This document shows, one piece after another, positions 51,494 through 63,440 of a DNA stretch of 64,000 nt. The position numbers and the translations under genes are program-made. Source of the DNA: Tupaia tana (taxonomy: Eukaryota; Chordata; Mammalia; Scandentia; Tupaiidae). A model generated the notes under the pieces. It ran no database searches and was not told the DNA's origin. It saw nothing but the letters and a program-made list of their open reading frames with translations. Positions within the stretch are counted from its first letter, which is position 1; every line of letters starts with the position of its first letter. The stretch lies in NCBI GenBank assembly GCA_026018925.1, contig JAKSZU010000008.1, positions 10,581,626-10,645,625 of the forward strand, read 5' to 3'.

Positions 51494-51759
51494 TTTTTTT
51501 TTTTTGAGAGGTTTTTGCTATAGGGTGTGTGCGCTCGCCAGAAACACAGAGAGAGAGACAGAGAGATAGAAAGTGAGAAATTACCCCCTCCAGGGGGGAT
51601 GGCCGCACCACAATCCCTTCTCCTCCATTCTCCTCTTGGTATCTTGGGCACGCACGCATATGCGCCCGGCGTGAGTTTAAGCCACCAGGTCCGGGACTCA
51701 AACCACAGTTGACTACATGGGAGTCCAGCGATATAGCCATTACGCTAACTGCTGGTGCC
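51494..51759 (-). repeat. SINE-A with target duplication
   Basis: actgctatctact at 51481-51493 and 51760-51772, exact. Confidence 0.95.
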
Positions 51760-52189
51760 ACTGCTATCTACTATTAATCCATATTAAAATGTCTTCACTA
51801 ATCTCAAAGATCCAGTTAAGATCCATGTATTATATTTGCTTGTGATATTGCTTTAGAATCTTTTTGACTAGACCTGTTCTGCCTCATCTTTTACAATTTT
51901 TTATTTATTTATCACTAACTTTTTGAAGAGTCCTGGTGAGTTGTCTTGTAGAATGTCCCATCATCTCTATTTGTCTTATTTTCTTTACTAGTGACATCAT
52001 TTAACTGGACTTCCATTCCATATATATTCTGGCAATAAAAAGTTGGATTAGAGGCTTGATTATATTCACACTAAACACTTTTGCAAAGAAAGTGTCATAA
52101 TTAATGTTGAACACTTCATTGTAACATGTCATAGTGTCTAGTGTCAGACTATTCCACTAGTAGCAAGTTAAAATAACGATAAATATGCA

Positions 52190-52303
52190 ACTATAACCAG
52201 AGAGAGGAAGAGCGAGAAAGCAAACCACCAGATCTAAGACTTGATCTATGGTTGGCCATGTGGGAGTTTAGCATCTTAACTACCATGCTACTTACTGGCC
52301 ACC
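52190..52303 (-). repeat. SINE-C, tail lost
   Basis: aaccagagagaggaag to ctacttactggccacc. Confidence 0.75.
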
Positions 52304-52321
52304 GAATGGTAATTTTCTTTC

Positions 52322-52584
52322 TTCCTTTATTTAAAAAAGAAGTTTTTGCCTTAGAGTACCTGTGCTCACTGGAGAGACAAGAAATAGAGAGACAGAAAGT
52401 GAGAAATCACCCCTCCCCCAAGGGATGATCATGCTGCAATCCCTTCTCCTTTATTCTTCTGGGAACTTGGGCATGCATGCACACACACCTGGCGTGAGTT
52501 TCAAGCTACTGGGTCCAGGATTTGAACCGTGGTTGGCCATGTGGGAGTTCAGCAATGTAACTGCTACATCATCTGCTGGCCCCA
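52322..52584 (-). repeat. SINE-B
   Basis: gtaattttct on both sides; head ends catcatctgctggcccc. Confidence 0.9.
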
Positions 52585-53257
52585 GTAATTTTCTAATTTA
52601 ACATTTCCTTTTTATATTGATTAACTGGTCTTTTCCTGGAATAGGTATTGTTTTGTTGTATGTATTTTAAAAATCTCTCTCAAAATAGACATTCTAAAGA
52701 AAAGAATGACTCTCTTGATCATGTGCCTCTCCGGAACTTACAGACAACTATATTAAGATTGTCAATCCAACAGTTTCCTATTACCAATAACACCTAGCCA
52801 GAGCTTTGAATATGTCAAGTACTCAGTAATTATCTGTTAATTTTTGAAAAAGTCTCAAATACTATTACAGATATAGTCAATGTATTTACAAGCTCTTGAA
52901 AGGTGATGTGAATTAAATATATCATAGAAGAAGAGAAATATTTTTAAATACAATAACTATAGAAGCTTGAAATTTGTCACACTGTTTTGACTATTTAGCA
53001 TTCACGTTTGGTCCAGTTGTTTGGTGTAGGTGTGGGTCCTTGGAACACTTACGTAATTAGTGCCTTATTAGTCTAACACTTAGTAATTAGTCTCTTCTAC
53101 TAGACTAGGGATTTTTCCAGGGAAAGGATTGGCCCAATTCACTCTATATTCCCAGCACCCAATGAGGACTATAAGTCACAGTCAGTTCTCCACAAATATT
53201 TGGTGGGTCTATGAAATAAAGATTGCTTCACTGTTGGGCTATTTTTTAAAAAGTAGT

Positions 53258-53519
53258 CTTTTTTTTTTTTTTTTTTTTTTTTTTTGCCATTGGGCACATA
53301 TGATTGCCAGAGAAAGACAGAGACAGTGAGAGGGAATGCGAGAAATCACCCGCCAGGAGGGATGGCCAAACTGCGATCCCTTCTCCCTTCTCCCCTCAGG
53401 ATTGTGGGTCTGTGCACATGCACCTGGTGTAATTTTCAAGCTGCCAGATCTGGTACTTCAACCACACATCAGCCGTATGAAAGTTCAGCTCTGTAACCAC
53501 CACACTACCTGTTGGTCCT
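53258..53519 (-). repeat. SINE-B with long poly(T)
   Basis: Poly(T) of about 27, then gccattgggcacatatg..., head ending acctgttggtcc. Confidence 0.88.
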
Positions 53520-53541
53520 GAAGAAGTCACTACTTTTTAAA

Positions 53542-53581
<40 letters not shown>
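53542..53581. repeat. (AC)n microsatellite
   Basis: About 19 AC units. Confidence 0.95.
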
Positions 53582-53583
<2 letters not shown>

Positions 53584-53599
53584 GTGTAAGTGGTCCTGG

Positions 53600-55040
53600 A
53601 CTAGTATGAAAGCTTCTCCAAATCATCAGGCTTCCAGGCTCCTTCTGATCGTCTGGACTAGACATCTTCTTAGCCCACCTTCCTGCCTCAGTTTACAGTG
53701 TGGCTCCTGGCGCTTGGCCATCACATTTGAGTTCTAATCAGAGGAAGGAGAAGGAAAGAAGCAAAGAGTTTTTGCCCCGAATCCTGTTTCTACAACTTCT
53801 GCTTATATTTTTACTGCCACTTCTATCTACAAAGGAAGTTGGAAATGCTTTCTTTATCTGGACATGCTGCTCCTTCACTAGAATTAGCTTGTGTTGCTAG
53901 GGAAGAAGTAGGTAGTATTCTGGCACAGTGGGAGACAAAACATCCTCTTTTTTATCTTTAAATCCTTAGAAGAATGATCTTGATTCCAGTTCAAGTCATC
54001 CTCCAATGCCTCTTATGATAGGATTTTGATGCACATGTATACACATACATGTCTGTATATAAACACACATATATGCATAGATTTAGACATATTGACATGT
54101 ACACAAATTTATGTTTATATTCACTGTAGATGCAAATGGAAATGTATGTTTATACATATGCACATAAAAGCACATAAATCTATATTTATATCCATCATCC
54201 ATGTACACAGTCACATGTACTTGTACATTTTTGTCATGGCCTTCAGGGAGCTCTTTGGGATTTCCTGGGATTGCTATTAAAGAGACAGGGAGAAGGATCA
54301 GAGCCAATAAGAACAGGGATATACAGACTTAGGATTCTCCTGCAATATCTAGGGGTGGTTCTAATCAGCGTGTTAGTAGACATTCTTGCTTAGATATTTC
54401 CTCATTATCCTGTCATTACTGAATTCACATTATGAGCAGATATTCCAAATCATTGTTTTGTTTTCTATTATCATTATTAACATCAAGGCACCATGTGTCC
54501 ATCCCACAGTGGTGGGCTTGGCCTGTGGTGAGCCTGCTGTCCAGCTCCAAAGGAGGCTGTTCTTCATGAGACCCCTGGATGATCATGGATCAGAAGCACA
54601 GTAGAGAGACTGTCTACACTTCTTTGTATTTCTTGCCTTTATCAATGGAGGTTTGTCTTCAAACCCCCATTCCTGCCAAGAAATGTCATGGTTGCCAATG
54701 ACACATTCATTATCAATTCCCTTTAGCATAGCTATTATACTTCCCACAAGGCCGTGGTGGGCCACAGGACCCAGGTATAGAAACTGAACTTTGTTTCATC
54801 AGAATTGAATTTTCTTAGCTTTCAAGTCCCCATTTCTATGAATGGCAGACAGTTAATCCCCATTTATAGCTATTCTTCCAGGACAAGGCCTAGTCTCTTT
54901 TGGATGGTCAATTCAAAATTCTGCACTCTGTCCCATTAATACCTTGGGAGGTATTAATGCATGGTGGAGGGCCATGGGACTTTTCCATAGCTTGATGCTA
55001 ACGTAACACCCCTTTTTACTCATTGTGGGATTTTAATCCA
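53600..55040. other. Intergenic, nothing recognised
   Basis: 54010-54220 is CA/TA-rich low complexity. The rest shows no exon or assignable repeat. Confidence 0.35.
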
Positions 55041-55270
55041 TGGTCTTCTTTTTAAAAATTTTTAAATTATTTTTTATTTATTTCATTTTAATCACATATA
55101 TCTTTACAGTATATAGCATTTATTTTTCCAGGATGAATACCTTTGCATATCAGTCAAGATAAAGATACTACTATATACATTATCATCAGCAAATAGCTTC
55201 TTTTTTCTTTATCAATTAAACATACTTTTACTTTTTTTTCTTTCCTCTCCCTCCCTTCCATACTAAACTC

Positions 55271-55880
55271 TTTTTTTTTTTTTTTACATTTTATTGATTC
55301 ACAAAAAATCTTAATTAAACTAAAAATATGGACATAGCTAAAATCCAGTGACAGGTACACTGTAATTTTCTTCTGAAACATTTTTTTTTCTCTCTGCATT
55401 CCTCCTTTTACTAAAAAGAGGTGTAAACTAACTCATTTGCAAAAAAACACATAAGTTTAGTCTCGATTTGGTATGTTATTTGCACAAAGCCCTATAAGAA
55501 TTCAATTTCTGATGCAAGACAACAGATACTACTGTGTTATTGAAGTTATGAAAATAATCATTCTGCCATAAAATAAGAATGCTCACAAATATTTTCCAGT
55601 TGTAGAAGGGTCAGGAAAGGAGAAAAGTTTATGTTTTAATATAAAAAAAATAACAAATTGCTGAACCTATCAACAACTCAAGAGAAAACAAAAATTCTTA
55701 AATTTACAAGACAAAGCATAGAAGAAAATCAGTAATGTTTTAGTCAAAATCAGAATTCTATTTCACCAGTTCAGTCTCATGTAATTAATCTCTTTTTTTG
55801 AATATACATTGTTACTGTGGTCTGACTTTTCCACTTAAATTCTGCAAGTTAACATTCAACATTATTATTGATATTACCAG
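55271..55880 (-). pseudogene. Possible 3'-UTR retrocopy, unidentified
   Basis: Poly(T) of about 15 followed by acattttattgattcac, i.e. AATAAA about 10 nt before a poly(A) on the minus strand, inside half-LINE sequence. Non-coding, A/T-rich, source gene not recognised; right boundary uncertain. Confidence 0.4.
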
Positions 55881-56111
55881 ACTTATCCTTTCCATTAAGT
55901 TGGCCATTCTCTTGGTTGCTTTTTGTACTCTTATTTCTGTGAGTCTGAGTTTAGTTTTCCTGGTATAGAACTCCCTTCAGAACTTTGAAGAGCTGATCTG
56001 GTGTTGGTAAATTCTTTCAGATTTTGTTTATCTGATAATGTTTCAGGCTTTTCTTTCTAAATGAAATATAATCTTGCCAAATATAGTATTGTTTTTTTAT
56101 ATAACACTTTG

Positions 56112-56144
56112 GGGCGTGGTGGCGCCCACCCTATGGCAAAAACC
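56112..56144 (+). mobile_element. 33-bp micro-SINE with 14-bp target duplication
   Basis: tatataacactttg stands at 56098-56111 and exactly again at 56145-56158. Between them are a SINE-like head (gggcgtggtggcg) and directly the SINE 3' end (caccctatggcaaaaacc), with the whole body missing. Confidence 0.85.
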
Positions 56145-57345
56145 TATATAACACTTTGAATATATTTTCCATAGTTTTCTTGCTTGTATTGTTTCTGACA
56201 AGAGGTCCAATAGTAGCCCGATAGGATATCCTATCAGGATAATTGACGTTTCTCTTTTGCTAATTTTAGTATCTTGTCTGTGTCTGTGTTTTTGATCAAT
56301 CTGGTTATGATGTGTCTTGGAGATCTTCTTGGGTTGATTCTATGTGGGGCCCTTTGTATTTCTTGGGTCTGGATATTTGAATGTCCCTCTAGGTTTGGAA
56401 AGTTTTCTTTCAGGATTTCATGGAATAGATTATAAATATTCTGATTAGTTTCTTCACCTTCTGGGATACCAATTATCCAGATGTTTGGGTGTCTAATGGT
56501 ATCTAGTGTTACTCGAATATTATTCTAATTTTTTTTTGGTTATTTTCTCACTCTTTTTGGTGAAATTTTCTAGGTCAGAGGTTCTGTATTCTACATCTGA
56601 GATTCAATCTTCTGCATGATCTAATCTGCTTTTAATACTTTCAAGGGAGGTTTTGATTTCCAGTATTACAGCCTTAATCTCTAACAGTTCAGTTTGATTC
56701 TTTTTTATGATGTGCATTTCCTCTTTCAGATCATGTAAGAACTTTCTCGCTTCCTGGAGTTTGTTGTCGCTCTTCTCTTCCATCTCTTGTTAGCTTTGTC
56801 ACTGTGGATATTCTAAATTCTTTATCTGACATTTCCATGAGTTCCATTGTATTGTCTGTGGATGATAAAGGGCTGTTCATTTCCCTTGGGGGAGAGATAT
56901 TTTCTTGGTTTCTCATGTTTCTTGTGCCTCTGCTGTGGTTTCTGGTTGTCTGATGGACGATATATTTCTTCCTACTTTCTTGGAGTTAATTCTGAGTGTT
57001 AGAGGTGTGCAGAAGGAGATGACCCACAATATCTCTGCAGTTCTGTTTCCCTATGCTCACCAAGCAACCTGAACTTTTTTGATGGAACTGGATATTACTG
57101 TCTCCCAGTTTCTAAAGAATAGGTACACCTGGGTTCAGCTGCGGGGTTTCAACAGAGAATTCAGAAGTGTGTGGGAGGAGATGAGTCACGCTCTCTCTGC
57201 AGCTGTGTATTTCTCCCTGCTGTTCACTTTGCAGTCTTTCTTCTCTGTTTTTTAGTCATTTGATGGTATATTCATGTTTGACTAATTTATTGGAGATTTC
57301 TGCAACTGTAAGCTCATATGCTTCACTTTACTGTGAGGTACTTCT

Positions 57346-57351
57346 TCTTCT

Positions 57352-57387
<36 letters not shown>

Positions 57388-57618
57388 GGTTTTTGCTATA
57401 GGGCACATGCACTCGCGAGACAGAGAGAGACAGAGAGAAATCATCCCCCAGGGGGGATGGCTACGCCGCAATCCCTTCTCCTCCATTCTCCTCTCGGGAT
57501 CTTGGGCATGCACGCACACGTGCCCGGTGTGAGTTTAAGCCACCGGGTCCGGGACTCGAACCGTGGTCGGCTCCATGGGAGTTCAGCGACATAGCCGTTA
57601 CGCCAACTGCTGGTCCCA
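57346..57618 (-). repeat. SINE-A, near-consensus
   Basis: actgtgaggtacttct at 57330-57345 and 57619-57634, exact. B-box GGTTCGAGTCC intact and CpGs largely retained; probably among the youngest in the window. Confidence 0.96.
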
Positions 57619-58017
57619 ACTGTGAGGTACTTCTATGCCAATTTCTCCTCTACTACTGTTTTGCAATGTGATATCCACAAAAAGAGATTTGAATTCAGAT
57701 GTATGAAGATGAGTTTCTCCCTTCCTGTAGCAGTTCAGTGGGGGGGTCAAGGTTTTCTGTGACCCTAAAAGTATTCAGATGTTTTGCTGCTGTGCACCTA
57801 GACTTGTCTAGACACTCAATGTGTGGAAGCTCACTGGGTGTTGGGCTGGAAGGAGGGGTTTGGAGCAGAGCAGCTTCAGTTAAAGGAGCAGGGCCATACT
57901 CATCTCAGATGCACATGGATTCTCGCTGGGTGTTGGGCTGGAAGTCATGGTCTTTTCTTTATTCCTTTCCTTTTCTCTTCTCTTCTTTTCTTTTTCTTTT
58001 CTTTCTTTCTTTCTTTT

Positions 58018-58300
58018 TTTTTTTTTTTTTTTTCCTTTTAAGGTTTTTGCCATAGAACATGTGTGCTTGCCAAAGACACAGAGAGAGAGTGATAGAGAAA
58101 GTGAGACATCATCCCCCCTCTCCAGGGAGGATGGCCATGACATGATCCAGTCTCCATTTTGTTCTTCAGATTTGGAGCACACACACACATACACACACGC
58201 ATGCCCCACTTGATTTCCAAGCTGCCAGGTCCAGGTCTCGAACTGCAGTCAACCATTTGGGAGCTCAGAGCCTTAACCACCATGCCACTTGCTGGCTCCT
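58018..58300 (-). repeat. SINE-B
   Basis: Poly(T), aggtttttgccatag, ccagggaggatggcc, ending ccatgccacttgctggctcc. Confidence 0.85.
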
Positions 58301-58341
58301 CTTTCATTTTTTATGATAAAAAGCATGCATGTGCACACAAG

Positions 58342-58348
<7 letters not shown>

Positions 58349-58388
<40 letters not shown>
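58349..58388. repeat. (GA)n microsatellite
   Basis: About 20 GA units, probably grown from the GA-rich part of the next SINE. Confidence 0.9.
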
Positions 58389-58391
<3 letters not shown>

Positions 58392-58575
58392 CTTCCATGG
58401 GAACTTTACAGGGTCCTATCATGCCACCCTCCAGTTCCTCAGGATCCTAGCTAGATATGCGTGTGTGTCCAGCATGTTTTCAATCTAACAGGAAAATCTG
58501 AACCCACATTTGGCCACACGGCTTCCACTCTTGCTGGGTACTTGTTTAATCATTGCCTCATGGTAGTTGGGCCAT
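58389..58575 (-). repeat. SINE-B, strongly diverged
   Basis: ctcaggatcctagctag, aacccacatttggccacacgg and tttaatcattgcctcatgg align in order to the reverse SINE-B. Confidence 0.55.
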
Positions 58576-59039
58576 GCCATGGTGTTTTCGTTTCGATTCT
58601 CTGCCATGCTTTGCTCTTTAGGGCAGGTCACACGCAGTCCTCTGCGTCCTATAGTGGCTATGACTTTTCCCTCTCCCCTCTGCGTCCTCTCTGAGTGGCT
58701 GTCATATCTTCTCCGTATAGTGGGCCCTGCACTGTACCACTCTGTGCTCCTTCCTTTCCTTGGCTTTGTCCTACAGGCTCTACCTTGAGGGACTTTTCGA
58801 AACTCCTTTTCTCCATTTTAGTTCTCTAGTTGATGTTTCAACAACAGGCTTCCAAGGTTTGTTTTGGAAATCAAAGCCCTGCTTTTGGCTCTTTGTTCCG
58901 TTTAAGTAATTTAAAAATGTTCCTTTCACTTGGGCAATACATTTCATACACAGGAGACTTTCCTGGGACCACTGCATTGGGCAATGTTTCACGGTACCTT
59001 CCTGCACAATCCTTTGAGCCAGTGGATCATCTTTGCTTA

Positions 59040-59200
59040 TCTGAGAGGACGTGGAGAGACTGACAGCTGGCTTGACTATGCCTCTCACCAGACACCAAAT
59101 CTGGTGGCACCTTGATTTGGGACTTTCTGGTCCCCATAACTGAGAAATAAATTTCTATTATTTATTAATTATCCAGTCTCAGGTATTTTCATTTTTAAGA
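59040..59200 (+). repeat. MLT1-type LTR 3' part
   Basis: ccagacaccaaatctggtgg, accttgatttgggactttc, gagaaataaatttctattat, ccagtctcagg. Confidence 0.7.
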
Positions 59201-59564
59201 AGACTGGACATTAAAGAAGTAAAACTATAGGGGGAGGGACCTCATGTGAAGAAAAATGCAAAAGCAACACATTAAAAGTCTTATTGAAAGAGGAAAACCC
59301 AGGAGAGACATTATTAAATCCTCATTATAATCTTGTTCTAGCCCTGGATAGTATTGCAGTAGAATAAGCCTCAAGCAGAAACGTTCGGTAAACAGGAGTC
59401 TGAACTCAGATGAGGCTGTCTTCTCTCCACTGAAGAGCCACATTTTTTGTAGAGCTTTGACTCCCAGAAAACATAGGGTTAACTTTTGACCTTGACACAG
59501 AGGTTTTCAGTAACTAGGTTGAGGTCTAGCAACCTTGAGGAGGAGTTGGGATCTGCTATGAACA

Positions 59565-59990
59565 GCTAATACTGTGCTATCCAACAAATTAACTGCTAGT
59601 GATCAGCTATGATCTGAATGTCCCTGCAAATTCATATGTGGAAACTGAATCACCTGTGTGATGGTATTAAGAGGGGCTTCACCCCTTCTTCCATGTATGA
59701 GCACTGCTGGGAGTCCTTCACCAGACACTAAATAGTTAAGCCTTAGTCTTGGATTTTCTAACCTCCAGGACTACTATAAGAAATATATTTCTGTTATTTA
59801 TGAATGACTCAGTCTAGGATTTTTTTTTTTGTAACAGTACAGATGCACTGACACCATCTATGGTCATTTAAATTTAATATTTAAATAAAATAAAAAAAAT
59901 AAGACATTTAGTTCTCAGTTGTACCAGCCACATTTGAAATGTTCAACAGGTGCCACATGTGGCAGGGGCTACCATACTGGACAACAGATA
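59565..59990 (+). mobile_element. hAT-type DNA element split by an MLT1-like LTR
   Basis: Left end tactgtgctatccaac (59571); after the LTR, gccacatttgaaatgttcaac, gccacatgtggcaggggc and taccatactggacaacag complete it. Confidence 0.6.
59605..59830 (+). repeat. MLT1-like LTR inside a hAT element
   Basis: gatctgaatgtccctgcaaa, gtgatggtattaagaggggc, agaaatatatttctgttatt in MLT1 order, with the middle deleted. Confidence 0.7.
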
Positions 59991-59999
59991 TTTAGAGCA

Positions 60000-60490
60000 C
60001 ATCCCTTAATTCAGAAGGTTCTATTGGATGTTTTAGGGTCTTTTGAAACCAAGGAAGACTGGCCTAGTGGGTCCTGGATAGACCATTGAGGAAGACTTTA
60101 ATTGCCTTTGATAGACAGTTACTTCTGAAATCAGGCAATATTAGCAACAACAAGGCTCCTGAAGGCTTCTTTTCTAGTAATTTTCTCGGGCTTCAACTCT
60201 GTTCTATTCCTAGATTTGGTTTTTGAGCAAAACTCAGTGTATCTGGAACCCGCTCCTATTTATGACCAAGCATACTGCTGAAGTTTTGCCAGTAATCTTT
60301 TTTAAATTCAAAGGTAATAGTTAAACTTTTATGAAAGTAGTTGTTTATTATAGATTAACAAAAGTAAGAAAGTGTAACAGCCATGTCTTTGATACTTCCT
60401 TCTGATATGTCTATGTATTGTAAATGTAGATGTGTGTACACATACACACAGATAAATACATATATAAATAATGCCAGGCTGCGAAGCTGT
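60000..60490. other. Intergenic, nothing recognised
   Basis: No gene or assignable repeat. Confidence 0.35.
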
Positions 60491-60499
60491 TTTATAATT

Positions 60500-60768
60500 T
60501 TATTTATTTATTTTTTAAGTTTTTGCCGTAGGGCACATGTGCTTGCTGGAGAGAGACAAAGAGAGGCAGAGAGAAGGAAAGAGAGAAATCACCCCCAAAG
60601 GCTGATGGTCATTCTGCAATCCCTTCTCCTCCATTATCCTCTCAGGAATCTGGGCATACATGCTTGTGTGTTCAGTGTGGTTTTCAAGCCACCAGGTATG
60701 TGACTCAAATTGTAGTCAACCATGTGGGAATCCAGTGCCTTAACCACCATGACATCTGCTGGTTCTAT
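60500..60768 (-). repeat. SINE-B
   Basis: (TTTA)n tail side, aagtttttgccgtagggc..., ending catgacatctgctggttc. Confidence 0.9.
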
Positions 60769-61059
60769 TATTTCTTTTTTAAGTGAATAATTATATGTCA
60801 AATTTCACATCCTCCTGAATATTTGAATTTCTCCAATTGGTTTCAAAATATCTTTTTCAGTAGTTTATTAAGATTAAGATTCAATTGAGAGGCATGTAGA
60901 ACATCTCGCTTAGTGCTTGAGTCCCTTTTAATTTGGTACAGGCTCTCTATTGGTGAAGAATAGCTAATGTTGGATATTATAGCCAACAAAGCCTGGAATT
61001 TCACTTGCCTAGCCCAACAAAGGTGGGATTAAGTCTAGTTTCTCTTCTCTTAGATTTTT

Positions 61060-61317
61060 TTTTTTTTTTTTTTGAGAGGTTTTTGCTATAGGGCGCGTGT
61101 GCTCGCCAGACAGACAGAGACAGAGAGACAGAAAGTAGGAAATTACCCCCAGGGGGGATGGCCACGCCGCAATCCCTTCTCCTCCATTTTCCTCTCAGGA
61201 TCTTGGGCACGCACGCACACGTGCCTGGCGTGAGTTTAAGCCACCAGGTCCGAGACTCGAACCGCGGTCAACTACGTGGGAGTCCAGCGAGATAGCCATT
61301 ACGCTAACTGCTGGTCC
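61060..61317 (-). repeat. SINE-A with 18-bp target duplication
   Basis: ctcttctcttagattttt at 61042-61059 and 61318-61335, exact; near-consensus body. Confidence 0.96.
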
Positions 61318-61334
61318 CTCTTCTCTTAGATTTT

Positions 61335-61550
61335 TAAAAATCTGTTGAGAGAGGAAGAGAGAGATAAGCATAGATTTATCTCCTCAATTCTATAGCTTTG
61401 CTTTTTCTCGTCAAATTGCATTGACTAGTGCTTCTAGGACAATGTTAAATAGTAGTAACAACAGTGAGCACTTTTGCTTATTTCTACCACATGTGTTTTC
61501 CCACTAAATTGAATGCTTTACCAACAGTTTTTACTCATGAAGACATACTT
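61335..61550 (-). mobile_element. L1 fragment
   Basis: gcattgactagtgcttctagg and acaatgttaaatagtagtaac are reverse L1 ORF2 sequence. Confidence 0.65.
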
Positions 61551-61596
61551 CTGCTCTAAAGCAAGGGTCACGTGTAGTCATTCTCCACTGACAGAT

Positions 61597-62005
61597 GCTA
61601 TGGTTGCATATGGTTTGTTCCCCAAAGGTTCATGTACTGGAAGCTTGGTCCCCAATATAATGGTGTTGATAGTGAGGCCCTTAGGAAATGGGGCATAACA
61701 GGTAGGAATTTAAATCATGGGGGCTCATGACTAAATTAATGCCACAGGTTAGTTCCTGTGACAGTGGTTATTACAAAAGTTAGATGGCTTCCTGTAGGTC
61801 TGTCTCTCTTTACATACTTCTGCTTCCTTCCTGCTTCCATTGGCTGTGATGTGATGTAGGACCAGAGGCTGGCTAGATGCTAGCCCCATGCTCTTGGACT
61901 TTCCAGCCATCAGAATTGTGAGATTAATAAACTTCTGCTCCTTATAAATTGCCAAGTTACTCAGCCATTTCTCTTTAACAACAAAACAACAGACTAAAAC
62001 ACCAA
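61597..62005 (+). repeat. MaLR-type LTR, near complete
   Basis: tgctatggttgcatatggtttg at the start, ttataaattgccaagttactc near the end, closing acagactaaaaca. Confidence 0.8.
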
Positions 62006-62191
62006 ATGCCATTATCCAGTATCTACTGTTAAACAATGAGTTGGGAGGCCATTAGATTGAGATGGCTGCAGCAGCTTGGGTTCTTATGCAAAAAAATCAG
62101 AGTGAGTGGGCACGGCATTGGGAAACAGAATATAAGTGTACCCAAGCAAAAACTGCCAATTCACTTCCAACTAGGCACTTTCTACTTTTTA

Positions 62192-62447
62192 AAAAAATTT
62201 TTTAAGAGAGATTTTTGTTATAGGGAACATGTGATGGCCAGAGAGACAGAGACAGAGAGAAAGTAGGAAATTACTCCCGGGGGGATGGCCACACCCCAAT
62301 CCCTTCTCCTCTGTTCTCCTCTTGGGAGTTTGGGCACCCATGCACATGCGCCTGTTAAAAGTTTCAAGCCTCTGGATACAAGACTTGAGTCATGGTTGAC
62401 CATGTGGGAGTCCAGTGCCTTAACTACTACACTATCTGTTGGCCCCA
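62192..62447 (-). repeat. SINE-B
   Basis: gagatttttgttatagggaac to ctatctgttggcccca. Confidence 0.88.
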
Positions 62448-62449
62448 AG

Positions 62450-63230
62450 AACTGTTTACTTTACCCAATGAAATATTTTCTTTGTTTTACTTTCATGAGT
62501 ATTTATCACATTTTTTCCCCTGAACCTTTCACTGGAACCCTTCACTGGAACTACACTGCCTGTAGTTTTATGTTGCTTGATTCTTGAACCACCGTCTGCC
62601 CAGATAAAATCCTTGTAATATTGATGTGCTTACATGGACCTTTCACACTATGAACCCTGACACGGCCTAGCATCATTGTCATCTCTTCCTAGAGATTAGT
62701 CAACCACATTTGGCAACCAGAGTGAGATCTTGGGCCATTCCACACCTGAAGAAATTGCTGCTTGACACTGGTTTTTCTGATCACACTGGCTATTGAAATT
62801 TCTGCTGACCCAGTTTCATTCAGCACAAGACAGGGCAGAGATTACAAGACAGGGCAGTTTACTGCGAGTTTCAGGTGCCAGACAATGAAGTATCTGCCTT
62901 GACTTCAATTGTGTCCTCTGGAACATATTATGTTCCTATAAATATTTTCTGAACACATTAAATAATAGTTACTATGAAGAGAAGTCTGGTAGTCTCAAAA
63001 CTGAGGTATTAAGGTGTTTGGATTCTGGTCACCTTGCTGTACGCGGAGATGTGGAGGCCAAGAAGCTGACTATAAAGAGTAATGTGGGTGGTTGACGTTA
63101 AATGTTGCTGAAGTGATCAGTTCAGAATCAATGGTCTGACAGCAATTTCAGCGGCTACATATTCCCTGCTCAGGTGCGTGAGATGAAGACAGAGTGGTTA
63201 GAGGTGATACCTGAGGTGTCACCTGAGGTT
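62450..63230. other. Intergenic, nothing recognised
   Basis: Contains a 14-bp tandem repeat (ttcactggaaccct type) at about 62526-62552; no gene. Confidence 0.4.
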
Positions 63231-63234
63231 AGAG

Positions 63235-63440
63235 GTGGCTCTGGGTGTAGTCTAAGAACCAGCAGTCTCCGAATCCCCTTGGGACTTGCTGGAAATGCAC
63301 ATTCTTGGGCCATGTCCCCCAGAACTATGGAGTCAGAGACTCAGGATGGATTCAGCAATATGGATTGGAATAGGGCATCCAGGTGATTCTGATATCACTC
63401 ACATTGGAGGCCCACAGAGCTGTAGTCTAAAAAGGACTGA
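63235..63440. mobile_element. hAT-Charlie (MER5-type) fragment
   Basis: gtagtctaagaaccagcag, ggacttgctggaaatgcac, ccaggtgattctgatatcac, tgtagtctaaaaagg: the usual order of MER5-like elements. Confidence 0.6.

Larger units (their letters stand above)
55045..57950 (-). mobile_element. Half-LINE (HAL1-like), longer second copy
   Basis: Same order as the copy at 735: 3' UTR-like end (55045-55270), ORF1-derived region (about 56950-56200, decayed by stops and frameshifts) and 5' UTR-like part (about 57950-56950). It also has sequence at 55930-56200 that the first copy lacks. Interrupted by a possible retrocopy (55271-55880), a micro-SINE (56112) and a SINE-A (57346). No ORF2. Confidence 0.65.

Noticed and set aside
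54026-54280. Frame over the CA/TA-rich block at 54026
   Set aside because: Low-complexity His/Tyr/Ile-rich translation without conservation signals.
57553-57618. SINE heads as functional tRNA genes
   Set aside because: A- and B-box are present but there is no complete cloverleaf with a matching acceptor stem, and every copy continues into the SINE body.
57699-58055. 118-codon plus frame at 57699 and its neighbours
   Set aside because: Runs through half-LINE 5' UTR and a CT/poly(T) tract; simple-sequence composition.
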